Origin: Bog-793 sp963803025
GTDB lineage: Bacteria; Actinomycetota; Acidimicrobiia; Acidimicrobiales; Bog-793
Direction of reading: 5' to 3'
NCBI GenBank assembly: GCA_963803025.1
Contig: CAWDKZ010000020.1
Coordinates: 1 to 64,000 of the forward strand
Length of the DNA: 64,000 nucleotides
In this document: positions 42,112 through 50,668 of the stretch, one piece after another
Numbering within the stretch: the first letter of the stretch is position 1
Layout of the letters: each line of letters starts with the position of its first letter
Made by a program: the position numbers and the translations under genes
The notes under the pieces: model-generated
What the model saw: only the letters and a program-made list of their open reading frames with translations
What the model was told of the DNA's origin: nothing
The model's database searches: none

Positions 42112-43128
42112 ATGTCGGACCGCGAGGTGGCCTTCGGTGGTGCGGGGTTCCCCCTCCGGCGGATGCGCCGGCTCCGCCGGACACCGGCGCTGCGCCGGCT
42201 GGTCGCCGAGACCCACGTCGTCGTCGACGACCTCGTCGCGCCGTTGTTCGTGCGGGAGGGCATCGCGGCCCCGGTCCCGGTCGTGACCCTCCCGGGCGTT
42301 CTCCAGCACACCGTCGGCTCAGCCGTCGGCGAGGCGAGGGAGCTGCGCGCGCTCGGCGTGTCGGCGCTCATCGTCTTCGGGATCCCGGCCGTGAAGGACC
42401 CCGTCGGCATGGCGGCGTCCGCCGCCGACGGCATCGTCCAGGTCGCGCTGCGAGCGCTGAAGGACGCCCTCGGCGACGAGGTCGTCCTCGTCGCCGATTG
42501 CTGCCTCGACGAGTACACCGATCACGGCCACTGCGGTGTCCTCGACCGTCGCGGCCGGGTCGACAACGACGCGACGATCCGGCGTTATGGCGAGGTCGCC
42601 GTCGCCCAGGCCGACGCCGGGGCGGATCTCGTCGCGCCGAGCGGGATGATGGACGGCCAGGTGGGCGCGATACGCGCCGCCCTCGACGGCGCGGGGCACG
42701 CCGAGACCGCCATCCTCGCCTACGCCGCGAAGTTCTCCTCCGCGCTCTACGGACCGTTCCGCGAGGCGGTCCAGGTCACGATCGCAGCCGGCGGCGACCG
42801 GCGCGACTACCAGCAGGACCCGGCGAATCGGCGCGAGGCGCTCGCCGAGGTGCGCCTCGACCTCGCCGAAGGCGCCGACATCGTGATGGTGAAGCCCGCC
42901 CTGCACTACCTCGACGTCCTCGCCGAGGTGCGTCGCCTGGTCGACGTGCCCGTCGCGGCCTACCACGTGAGCGGCGAGTACGCCATGCTCGCCGCCGCCG
43001 CCGAGCTCGGCGTGATCGACCGGGAGGCGATGGTCCTCGAGACGCTCGTGGCCATCAAGCGGGCCGGCGCGGACCTCATCCTCACCTACCTCGCCAGGCA
43101 AGCCGCCGAGCTGTTGGGCGGCCGGTAG
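42112..43128 (+). CDS. hemB: porphobilinogen synthase (ALA dehydratase)
   Basis: A 338-residue enzyme combining two 5-aminolevulinates into porphobilinogen. Metal-site region CCLDEYTDHGHCG has three Cys, implying Zn dependence. The Schiff-base Lys pair are in YAAKFSSALYGPFR and MVKPALHYLD. The N-terminal RRLRRTPALRRLVAET opening is typical. The ATG at 42112 follows GAGG, and the longer frame upstream is not needed. The gene lies 10 nt after hemD and 5 nt before hemL. Confidence 0.96.
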   Translation: MSDREVAFGGAGFPLRRMRRLRRTPALRRLVAETHVVVDDLVAPLFVREGIAAPVPVVTLPGVLQHTVGSAVGEARELRALGVSALIVFGIPAVKDPVGMAASAADGIVQVALRALKDALGDEVVLVADCCLDEYTDHGHCGVLDRRGRVDNDATIRRYGEVAVAQADAGADLVAPSGMMDGQVGAIRAALDGAGHAETAILAYAAKFSSALYGPFREAVQVTIAAGGDRRDYQQDPANRREALAEVRLDLAEGADIVMVKPALHYLDVLAEVRRLVDVPVAAYHVSGEYAMLAAAAELGVIDREAMVLETLVAIKRAGADLILTYLARQAAELLGGR

Positions 43129-43133
43129 CGACC

Positions 43134-44408
43134 GTGGAGCGTGCCGAGAGCTCGGCGTTGTTCGCCCGGGCGCGAGCCGTGATCCCGGGCGGGGTCAACT
43201 CGCCGGTGCGGGCCTTCGGGTCGGTCGGCGGCGAGCCCTACTTCGTCGCCGTGGCGGACGGCGCCTACCTCACCGACGTCGACGGGAACCGCTACGTCGA
43301 CTACGTCCAGTCCTGGGGCGCCTCGATCCTCGGCCACGCCCACCCCGCCGTCGTCGACGCCGTCGCGTCGGCGGCCGCCCGCGGCACGACGTACGGCGCG
43401 CCGACCGAGTCCGAGGTCGTCCTCGCCGAGAAGATCACCCGCGTCGTGCCGGGTTGCGAGATGGTGCGACTGGTCTCGTCGGGCACCGAGGCGGCGATGA
43501 CGGCGGTCCGGATCGCGCGGGGCGTGACGGGCCGGGAGCGCGTCGTCAAGTTCGCCGGCTGCTACCACGGGCACAGCGACGCGCTTCTCGCCCGGGCCGG
43601 CAGCGGCGTCGCGACCTTCGGGCTCGCCGACTCGGCGGGGGTCCTCGCCGCCGCCGTGGCCGCGACGGTCGTCGTGCCCTACAACGTCGTGCCCGAGCTC
43701 GACGAGCGGGTCGCCTGCGTCATCGTCGAGCCGGTCGCGGCGAACATGGGACTCGTCGCGCCGGCGCCGGGGTTCCTCGCCGGCCTGCGCCGCGCCTGTG
43801 ACGACGTCGGGGCACTTCTCATCTTCGACGAGGTGATCACCGGCTTCCGGATCGGTCCCGCCGGCGCCGCGGGGCGCTACGGCGTGCGGCCGGACCTCTA
43901 CTGCTTCGGCAAGGTGATCGGCGGCGGCCTGCCGCTCGCCGCCGTCGGCGGCAGTGCCGCGGCGATGGGGGTCCTCGCGCCCCTCGGCCCCGTCTACCAG
44001 GCCGGCACGCTCTCGGGGAACCCGCTCGCCACGGCGGCCGGCCTCGCCGTGCTGGAACTGCTCACCCCCTCGGTCTACGAGGAGCTGGCCGCCGTCGTCG
44101 CGCGGCTGGCGGCAGGGCTCGGCGGCGCGCTGCGCGGCGCCGGTCTCGCCGTCGAGGTGCCCGTCGAGTCGACGCTCTGCGGCATCTTCTTCACGGACGC
44201 GCCGGTGAACGACTACGCGGCTGCGCGCCGCGCCGGCGACAACGGGGACTACGCGCGTTTCTTCCGGGCGATGCTCGGGCGCGGGATCGCGCTGCCGCCG
44301 AGCCCGTACGAGGTGATGTTCTGCTCGCTCGCCCACGGCGAGACCGAGATCGACTCGACGATCGTCGCCGCGGCGGCCGCGGCGCGAGAGGTCGCCGCGA
44401 CGCGCTGA
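43134..44408 (+). CDS. hemL: glutamate-1-semialdehyde 2,1-aminomutase
   Basis: A 424-residue PLP enzyme that produces 5-aminolevulinate. The N-terminus matches HemL (ARAVIPGGVNSPVRAFGSVGGEPYF). PLP and substrate regions: SSGTEAAMTAVRIARG, CYHGHSDALL, IFDEVITGFR, and the Schiff-base Lys in YCFGKVIGGGLPLAAVGG. The start is GTG, five bases after hemB. Together with hemA, hemC, hemD and hemB it gives the C5 route to uroporphyrinogen III; hemE is not in the window unless the partial gene at the right edge is it. Confidence 0.96.
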   Translation: MERAESSALFARARAVIPGGVNSPVRAFGSVGGEPYFVAVADGAYLTDVDGNRYVDYVQSWGASILGHAHPAVVDAVASAAARGTTYGAPTESEVVLAEKITRVVPGCEMVRLVSSGTEAAMTAVRIARGVTGRERVVKFAGCYHGHSDALLARAGSGVATFGLADSAGVLAAAVAATVVVPYNVVPELDERVACVIVEPVAANMGLVAPAPGFLAGLRRACDDVGALLIFDEVITGFRIGPAGAAGRYGVRPDLYCFGKVIGGGLPLAAVGGSAAAMGVLAPLGPVYQAGTLSGNPLATAAGLAVLELLTPSVYEELAAVVARLAAGLGGALRGAGLAVEVPVESTLCGIFFTDAPVNDYAAARRAGDNGDYARFFRAMLGRGIALPPSPYEVMFCSLAHGETEIDSTIVAAAAAAREVAATR

Positions 44409-44413
44409 GGGCG

Positions 44414-45712
44414 TCAGCCGGAGGACCGGGCGAGGCGGGCGATCGCGCCGTAGGCGAGCTCGGCGGGGCCGATCTCGTCGCTGCGGATCAGGTTCGACAT
44501 GATGCGGAGCAGCCACTCCATGAGGGTGCGGGAGTACATGCCGGTGCTGACGAGCAGGCGCATCACCTCGGGCCGGCCCATCAGCCGCATGAAGGCGCTC
44601 GCCGTCTTGAAGTACAGGCTGTAGTTCTCGGTAAGCTTGGCGTCGTAGCCCGCGAGCAGACGATTGTCCTGGGCGAGGACCGCCTCGGCGGCGAAGGACG
44701 CCGCGATCCGTCCGGTCTCGTAGCCGTAGGCGATCCCCTCGCCGTTGAACGGGTTGATCGACCCGCCCGCGTCGCCGACGAGCAGGTAGTCGGGACCCCG
44801 GCGGGGGCCGACGGAGAGCCCCATCGGCAGGCGGCCCCCGGTCGGCTCGCCGAGCGCGCTCTGTGGCCCGAGGCACCACGACGCCGGCGCGTGGGCGACG
44901 AAGGATTCCATGAGCCTCGTCGTGTTCATCGACTTCCAGCGGTCGAAGCTCGAGACGATCCCGATGCCGACGTTGACGCGGCCGTCGCCGAGCGGGAAGA
45001 CCCACCCGTAGCCGGGGATCACCGCCCCCGTGTCGTCCCGCAGGTCGAGGTGCGACTCGATCCAGGTCTCGTCGTGGCGCGGCGAGGAGAAGTAGCCGCG
45101 CAGCGCCATCCCCTGGGGGATGGCGCGGTCCCGTGAGGCGCCGAGCGCGCGACCAAAGCGCGAGTTCGCGCCGTCGGCGACGACGACGACGCGGGCGGCG
45201 ATCTCGCAGATCGTGTTCGTCGCGGCCTCGCGCACGACGGCGCCGAGCGCCGGTCCGCCCGATCCCGCCTCGGCACCGAGCGGGCCGAGTGCCTCGCAGC
45301 CCTCGAGGACCGTGGCGCCGGCCTTCTCGGCCCGACGCGCGACGAGCGCGTCGAGCTCGGCCCGGGTGACGACGTAGCCGTATACGCCGAAGTCCGGGTG
45401 CACCGGCCAGCGCAGGAGCAGCTCACGGCCGTAGGCGAGCGCGCGCAGACCCTCGAAGCGGTGATAGCGGGTGAGATCGTCGCCGAGCCCCATGTCCTCG
45501 AGCTGGCGCACGGAACGCGGCGTGAGCCCGTCACCGCACGTCTTCTCCCGCGGGAAGTGCTTCTTCTCGAGCACGACGACGTCGAAGCCCGCGTCGGCCA
45601 ACCAGTAGGCGGCGGCCGCCCCCGACGGTCCCCCGCCGACGACGAGCACCTCGCAGGAGCGGGGGATCACCCGTGTCGGCGTGGTGGCGCGATCATCGAC
45701 GGGACCTGGCAC
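44414..45712 (-). CDS. geranylgeranyl reductase family FAD protein (MenJ-like)
   Basis: An FAD-dependent flavoprotein of about 432 residues. The dinucleotide-binding motif VLVVGGGPSGAAAAYWLADAGFDVVVLEKK is followed by KTCGDGLTPR and VVVADGANSRFGR. The C-terminal block YLLVGDAGGSINPFNGEGIAYGYETG is the second FAD motif. In actinobacteria such genes stand next to nuoA and reduce a double bond of the menaquinone side chain or related isoprenoids. This placement fits, but the substrate is inferred. The start GTG 45712 is chosen; GTG 45670 is possible. It is divergent from nuoA and convergent with hemL. Confidence 0.85.
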   Translation of the reverse strand: MPGPVDDRATTPTRVIPRSCEVLVVGGGPSGAAAAYWLADAGFDVVVLEKKHFPREKTCGDGLTPRSVRQLEDMGLGDDLTRYHRFEGLRALAYGRELLLRWPVHPDFGVYGYVVTRAELDALVARRAEKAGATVLEGCEALGPLGAEAGSGGPALGAVVREAATNTICEIAARVVVVADGANSRFGRALGASRDRAIPQGMALRGYFSSPRHDETWIESHLDLRDDTGAVIPGYGWVFPLGDGRVNVGIGIVSSFDRWKSMNTTRLMESFVAHAPASWCLGPQSALGEPTGGRLPMGLSVGPRRGPDYLLVGDAGGSINPFNGEGIAYGYETGRIAASFAAEAVLAQDNRLLAGYDAKLTENYSLYFKTASAFMRLMGRPEVMRLLVSTGMYSRTLMEWLLRIMSNLIRSDEIGPAELAYGAIARLARSSG

Positions 45713-45813
45713 GCAAGGAGCGTACCGGCCGCCCCCCGACCCGTCGCCGACAGGCACGCCGCGCGCGCCAGACGTGCCGGTTCCCGCCTGTCGTGGTAAA
45801 ACCGCAGGGCGCC

Positions 45814-46269
45814 ATGGGAAGCCTCGACAGCTACCTGCCGATCTTTGTGCTGCTCGTGTTCGGGGTCCTCTTCGCGGCCCTGTCGATCGCCGCGTCGCGC
45901 TTGCTCGCGCCCTACCGTCCGAACGCGGCGAAAGAGGCCCCCTACGAGTGCGGCATCGTCCCGACCCGCGAGCCACCGCAGCGCTTCCCGGTCCGCTTCT
46001 ACCTCGTCGCGATGATCTTCATCATCTTCGACATCGAGATCATCTTCCTGTTCCCCTGGGCCGTGATCTACCGGCAACTCGGACGGTTCGGTCTCGTCGA
46101 GGTGCTCGTCTTCGCCGGGGCGGTGTTCTTCTCGTTCATCTACCTCATCGCCAACGGCGCCCTCGACTGGGGTCCGGTGCGGCGGGCGCGGCCCGTGGGG
46201 ACCGAGTCGACGCGCACGACCGAGTCGACGGTCCGCCGGGTCGGTTCTGCAGGCGGGAGGGCAGCGTAG
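45814..46269 (+). CDS. nuoA: NADH-quinone oxidoreductase subunit A
   Basis: A 151-residue membrane subunit with three helices. The conserved motifs are PYECGIVPT (with Cys and Glu), RFYLVAMIFIIFDIEIIFLFPW between helices 1 and 2, and a C-terminal helix. About 30 polar residues follow the last helix, longer than usual. It is the first gene of a 14-gene operon. The 101-nt gap to the divergent reductase start should hold both promoters. Confidence 0.95.
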   Translation: MGSLDSYLPIFVLLVFGVLFAALSIAASRLLAPYRPNAAKEAPYECGIVPTREPPQRFPVRFYLVAMIFIIFDIEIIFLFPWAVIYRQLGRFGLVEVLVFAGAVFFSFIYLIANGALDWGPVRRARPVGTESTRTTESTVRRVGSAGGRAA

Positions 46270-46863
46270 GTGCCGGTGGCGGAGTCCTGGAACGGCCTCG
46301 AGTCGCTCAGTCACAACCTCCTCACCGGCAAGCTCGAAGACTTCGTGCGGTGGTCGCGGCGCAGCTCGATGTGGCCGGCGACGTTCGGTCTCGCGTGCTG
46401 CGCGATCGAGATGATGGCGGTCGGCGGCGCCGAGTACGACCTCTCGCGCTTCGGGATGGAGGTCTTCCGGTCGTCGCCGCGTCAGGCGGACCTGATGATC
46501 GTCGCGGGTCGGGTGTCCCAGAAGATGGCGCCGGTCCTCCGCCAGGTCTACGACCAGATGGTGGAGCCGAAGTGGGTGATCTCGATGGGGGTGTGCGCCT
46601 CGTCGGGCGGGATGTTCAACAACTACGCGATCGTCCAGGGCGTCGACGAGATCGTCCCGGTCGACGTCTACGCGCCGGGTTGCCCACCGGGCCCGAACAC
46701 GCTGCTGCACGCGATCCTCACCCTCCACGAGAAGATCCGCACGGGCGAGATCCTGCGCCGGCGGGCCGCCTCCGGTGCGGGCGCCGGCGTCGAGCTCGCC
46801 GCGGAGGTGCCTGGTTGGACCCAGCCCCTCGCCACCCCGGTCCACCTCGGGACCCCGCGCTGA
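46270..46863 (+). CDS. nuoB: NADH-quinone oxidoreductase subunit B
   Basis: A 197-residue peripheral subunit that carries cluster N2. The ligands are visible: tandem Cys in GLACCAIEMM, Cys in SMGVCASSGGMF, and Cys in YAPGCPPGP. The nuoA and nuoB genes abut directly and the start is GTG. The C-terminus has an extra tail of about 30 residues. It shares the [4Fe-4S] relay to quinone with NuoD. Confidence 0.96.
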   Translation: MPVAESWNGLESLSHNLLTGKLEDFVRWSRRSSMWPATFGLACCAIEMMAVGGAEYDLSRFGMEVFRSSPRQADLMIVAGRVSQKMAPVLRQVYDQMVEPKWVISMGVCASSGGMFNNYAIVQGVDEIVPVDVYAPGCPPGPNTLLHAILTLHEKIRTGEILRRRAASGAGAGVELAAEVPGWTQPLATPVHLGTPR

Positions 46864-47369
46864 TGGCGCGGCCGGGGTCGCTCGCCGGGCGGGTGCCGGA
46901 GCTCGCCGGCGTGGCGTCGGCCGACTCGGCGGGCGACGAGGTGCTCTTCCCGAGCCGTGAGCGCTACGTCGAGATCGCCACGGCGCTGCGCCGGGCGGGC
47001 TTCGTCACCTGCAGCGACCTCTGCGCCGTCGACTACCTCACGCATCCCGGCCGGCAGCTTCCGGCGGGGGTCGCTCCGGAGCGCTTCGAGGTCGTCGTGA
47101 GCCTGCTCTCACACGCCGACGCCGGGCGCGTCCGGCTGCGGGTGATGGTGCCCGAGGCCGACCCGGTCTGCCCCACCCTGTTCTTCGTCTACCCGGGCAC
47201 GGAGAACATGGAGCGCGAGGCCTACGACCTGATGGGCATCCGCTTCGCAGGACACCCGGACCCGAGCCGGATCCTCATGCCCCAGGACTGGGAGGGGCAC
47301 CCGCTGCGCCGGGACTACGGCGTCGGCCGCGTGCCGGTCCAGTTCAAGGAGGCGCCCGGTCCGCGATGA
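46863..47369 (+). CDS. nuoC: NADH-quinone oxidoreductase subunit C
   Basis: A 168-residue peripheral-arm subunit. Family blocks: FVTCSDLCAVDYLT, FEVVVSLLSHADAGRVRLRV, then PTLFFVYPGTENMEREAYDLMGIRFAGHPD and RILMPQDWEGHPLRRDYGV, the strongest NuoC motif. Its ATG overlaps the nuoB stop (TGATG). It does not bind a metal cofactor. Confidence 0.95.
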   Translation: MARPGSLAGRVPELAGVASADSAGDEVLFPSRERYVEIATALRRAGFVTCSDLCAVDYLTHPGRQLPAGVAPERFEVVVSLLSHADAGRVRLRVMVPEADPVCPTLFFVYPGTENMEREAYDLMGIRFAGHPDPSRILMPQDWEGHPLRRDYGVGRVPVQFKEAPGPR

Positions 47370-48754
47370 ACGGCGAACACCTCGAGCCGCGACCCGGCGA
47401 CGACCGCGAGTCGTTCGACGCGAGCGACGACAGCCCGCGCCCCGTCGCCGAGACCGACGAGGGGTCCCAGGAGCTCGCGCCGTTCGACGAGACGAGCCAG
47501 GTCGAGCTCCTCATCGAACAGGGCGGCGTGCTGCGGTTGCCGGAGAGCAGCACCCTCGACCCGGACGCCGGGGACGCGGCCTTCGGGGCCGGCGAGACGA
47601 TGATCCTCAACATCGGGCCGCAGCACCCTTCGACCCACGGCGTGCTGCGGATGATGGTCGAGCTGCAGGGCGAGACCGTCCTGCGGTCGAAACCGGTCAT
47701 CGGCTACCTCCATACCGGCATGGAGAAGACCGGCGAAGAGCTCACCTACGTCCAGGGCGCGACGAACGTCACGCGCATGGACTACCTTTCCCCGCTGCAC
47801 AACGAGCTCGTCTACTCGCTCGCCGTGGAGAAGCTCCTCGCCGTTGAAATCCCGCCGCGCGCGACGTGGATCCGCATGCTCATGTGCGAGCTCAACCGGA
47901 TCTCCTCCCACGTCATGTGGGCCGCGACGAACGGGATGGACCTCGCGTCGACGACGATGATGATCTTCGGGCTGCGCGAACGGGACCTCGTGCTGCAGTT
48001 CTTCGAGAAGGTCACCGGGCTGCGGATGAACCACAACTACATCCGGCCCGGGGGAGTCGCGGCGGACCTTCCCGACGGATGGGAGGACGACGTCGCGGCC
48101 GTCGTCGACACGATCGGTGCCCGCCTCAAGGACTACGACAACCTGCTGACCGGTCAGCCGATCTTTCGCGAGCGGACCGAGGGGGTGGGGGTCGTGAGCC
48201 CGGAGCTCTTGCTGGCGCTCTCGACGACCGGGCCGGTCCTGCGTGCGGCGGGGGTGCCCTGGGACCTGCGGCGCTCGATGCCCTACCTCGCCTACGACGA
48301 GGTCGACTTCGACGTCATCGTCGGCACCGCCGGCGACTGCTTCGACCGCTACGCGGTGCGGCTCAACGAGGTGCGGGAGTCGATCCGGATCGTCCGCCAG
48401 ATCCTCGAGAAGATGCCGTCGGGCGACTACCGAACCCAGGACAAGAAGGTCACGCCCCCGCCACGCGCCCGGATCGACGAGTCGATGGAGGCGCTCATCC
48501 ACCACTTCAAGCTGTTCACGGCCGGCATCGAGCCCCCGGAGGGCGAGGTCTACGTCGCGGTGGAGTCGCCGCGCGGCGAGCTCGGCTGCTACCTCGTCGC
48601 GGACGGCTCGAACCGGCCGATGCGGATGCACATCCGCGCGCCGAGCTTCGTCAACCTGCAGTCGGTCCCGGCGATGCTGCAGGGCGGCCTGATCGCCGAC
48701 ATGATCGCGATCCTCTCCTCGGTCGACCCCGTCCTCGGGGAGGTCGACCGATGA
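47366..48754 (+). CDS. nuoD: NADH-quinone oxidoreductase subunit D
   Basis: A 462-residue subunit that forms the quinone pocket with NuoB. Conserved: LNIGPQHPSTHGVLR, GYLHTGMEKTGEE, MCELNRISSHVMWAATNGMD, and the C-terminal APSFVNLQSV. The first 75 residues form an acidic extension (rich in Asp/Glu and Ser) before LNIGPQHP that most bacterial NuoD lack. It starts with an ATGA overlap to nuoC. Confidence 0.96.
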   Translation: MNGEHLEPRPGDDRESFDASDDSPRPVAETDEGSQELAPFDETSQVELLIEQGGVLRLPESSTLDPDAGDAAFGAGETMILNIGPQHPSTHGVLRMMVELQGETVLRSKPVIGYLHTGMEKTGEELTYVQGATNVTRMDYLSPLHNELVYSLAVEKLLAVEIPPRATWIRMLMCELNRISSHVMWAATNGMDLASTTMMIFGLRERDLVLQFFEKVTGLRMNHNYIRPGGVAADLPDGWEDDVAAVVDTIGARLKDYDNLLTGQPIFRERTEGVGVVSPELLLALSTTGPVLRAAGVPWDLRRSMPYLAYDEVDFDVIVGTAGDCFDRYAVRLNEVRESIRIVRQILEKMPSGDYRTQDKKVTPPPRARIDESMEALIHHFKLFTAGIEPPEGEVYVAVESPRGELGCYLVADGSNRPMRMHIRAPSFVNLQSVPAMLQGGLIADMIAILSSVDPVLGEVDR

Positions 48755-49332
48755 CCGCCCACTTCTCGGCGGAGAACCGATCCCGGGCCGAGGCGCTCGT
48801 CGCGCTCTACCCGCGGCGGCGCTCCGCGCTCATCCCGCTGTGTCACCTCGCCCAGGCCCAGGACGGCTGGTTGTGCGCCGAGGCGATGGAGGAGATCGCC
48901 GATCTCTGCGGCGTCACCCCGGCCGAGGTCTACGGCACGGCGACCTTCTACGACATGCTCCACACCGAGCGAGTCGGCCGGCACGTCATCGCGATCTGCA
49001 CGAACATCGCCTGTCTTTTGTCCGGGGCGTACGAACTCGTCGAACACGCCGAGCGTCGGCTCGGCATCCGCTGCGGACAGACGACCGCCGACGGCGAGTT
49101 TACCCTGGAAGAGGCCGAGTGCCTCGCCGGCTGCGACGCCGCGCCGTGCGTGCAGGTCAACCATCGCTACGTCGGCGCGCTCTCCGAGGCCTCGTTCGAC
49201 GCGCTCCTCGCGGACCTGGCGCAAGGCGAGCGCAGGGGCGAGATTCCGCGCCACGGGGTGCTCTGCCGGGTCGAGCGCGCCGTCGCCCTGCCGGGGACGG
49301 CCGCGCCCTCCCGCGCGCGGCAAGGGGGCTGA
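48751..49332 (+). CDS. nuoE: NADH-quinone oxidoreductase subunit E
   Basis: A 193-residue thioredoxin-like [2Fe-2S] subunit in the NADH module. The four ligands appear as CTNIAC and ECLAGC, spaced about 40 residues apart as usual. Additional motif: GVTPAEVYGTATFYDML. Its ATG overlaps the nuoD stop (ATGA). The C-terminal tail after the cluster has about 40 extra residues. Confidence 0.95.
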   Translation: MTAHFSAENRSRAEALVALYPRRRSALIPLCHLAQAQDGWLCAEAMEEIADLCGVTPAEVYGTATFYDMLHTERVGRHVIAICTNIACLLSGAYELVEHAERRLGIRCGQTTADGEFTLEEAECLAGCDAAPCVQVNHRYVGALSEASFDALLADLAQGERRGEIPRHGVLCRVERAVALPGTAAPSRARQGG

Positions 49333-49336
49333 GGTC

Positions 49337-50668
49337 GTGCTCACCGACGCGCCGCGCATCGTCACGAGACGGCTCGGCTACGACGACTCGTACACCATCG
49401 AGCGCTACCTCGCGACCGGCGGGTACGGGGCGCTGCGCAAGGCGTTGCGGATGAAGCCGGAGGCCGTGCGCGACGAGGTGAACCGGGCGAGCCTGCTCGG
49501 TCGTGGCGGCGCCGGTTTCCCGGCGGGCCGCAAGTGGTCGATGCTGCGCCCGGCGGAGACGACCTACCTCGTCGTGAACGGCGACGAGAGCGAGCCGGCG
49601 ACGTTCAAGGACCACCTGCTGATCGAGCGTGACCCACACCAGATCATCGAGGGGGCCGCGATCGCGGCGTACGCGGTCGGTGTCCGGCGCGCCTTCGTCT
49701 TCTGTCGCGGGGAGTTCGCGCTCGGGCTCGAGCGTCTCACCCAGGCCTGCAACGACGCCTACGGATACGGCGCGCTCGGCAGCCGGATCTTCGGCTCGTC
49801 GTTCTCGCTCGACATCGTGGTCCACCCGGGCGCGGGCGCCTACATCTGCGGCGAGGAGACGGCGCTCCTCGAGAGCCTGGAGGGCAAGCGCGGCTTCCCG
49901 CGCATCAAGCCGCCGTACTTCCCCGCCGCGATCGGCCTCTACGGCGAGCCGACCGTCGTGAACAACGTCGAGACGATCTCGACGCTGCCCTGGATCGTGG
50001 AGAACGGCGGGGACGCCTTCGCCGCGCTCGGTGCCCGCACCTCGACCGGCACGCGCCTGTTCGCCCTGTCCGGGCGGGTCGCCCGGCCTGGCTGGTACGA
50101 GCTCGAGATGTCCAAGACGACCTTCCGCGACCTCATCTTCGACCCGACGCTCGGCGGCGGCGTCGCCGGGGGCGGCGAGCTGAAGGCCTTCATCCCCGGC
50201 GGGGTCTCGGCGCCGTGGTTCGGCCCGGACCAGCTCGACCTCGGCCTCGACCAGGACGCGGTCGCCCGGGCGGGATCGATGCTCGGCTCGGGGTCCGTCG
50301 TCGTCCTGGACGAGACGAGCTGCGCCGTGCGCGCCGCCTGGCGCATCACCCGCTTCTTCTCCCGGGAGTCCTGTGGCCAGTGCACGCCCTGCCGGGAAGG
50401 AGGTCACTGGCTCGAGAAGGTCCTCCGACGCATCGAGGAGGGGGAGGGTCGCTCCAGCGACCTCGACCTCGTGATGGACGTCTGCGACAACCTCGCGCCC
50501 GGGGTGAGCTGGCCGCCCGAACAGACGACGGTCTGCGTGTTCGGGCCGTCGATCCCGTCGTCGATCGCCTCGGCGATCCGGATGTTCCGCGCCGAGTTCA
50601 TCGCGCACGTCCGGATGGGCGGGTGCCCGCGCGGCCGAGCCGGTGGGCCGGAAGCCGGGGCGCGATGA
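49337..50668 (+). CDS. nuoF: NADH-quinone oxidoreductase subunit F
   Basis: A 443-residue catalytic subunit binding NADH, FMN and cluster N3. Motifs: GRGGAGFPAGRKW (FMN), NGDESEPATFKD, VHPGAGAYICGEETALLESLEGKRG (NADH/FMN), and SCGQCTPCREG, whose Cys residues bind [4Fe-4S], with the fourth Cys near QTTVCVFG. The start is GTG, five bases after nuoE. The C-terminal end overlaps nuoG by four bases. Confidence 0.96.
   Translation: MLTDAPRIVTRRLGYDDSYTIERYLATGGYGALRKALRMKPEAVRDEVNRASLLGRGGAGFPAGRKWSMLRPAETTYLVVNGDESEPATFKDHLLIERDPHQIIEGAAIAAYAVGVRRAFVFCRGEFALGLERLTQACNDAYGYGALGSRIFGSSFSLDIVVHPGAGAYICGEETALLESLEGKRGFPRIKPPYFPAAIGLYGEPTVVNNVETISTLPWIVENGGDAFAALGARTSTGTRLFALSGRVARPGWYELEMSKTTFRDLIFDPTLGGGVAGGGELKAFIPGGVSAPWFGPDQLDLGLDQDAVARAGSMLGSGSVVVLDETSCAVRAAWRITRFFSRESCGQCTPCREGGHWLEKVLRRIEEGEGRSSDLDLVMDVCDNLAPGVSWPPEQTTVCVFGPSIPSSIASAIRMFRAEFIAHVRMGGCPRGRAGGPEAGAR

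Noticed and set aside
45713..45813. A Rex operator in the nuoA/reductase promoter region
   Set aside because: No TTGTGAANNNNTTCACAA-like palindrome is visible, so Rex control of nuo is not claimed as a feature.
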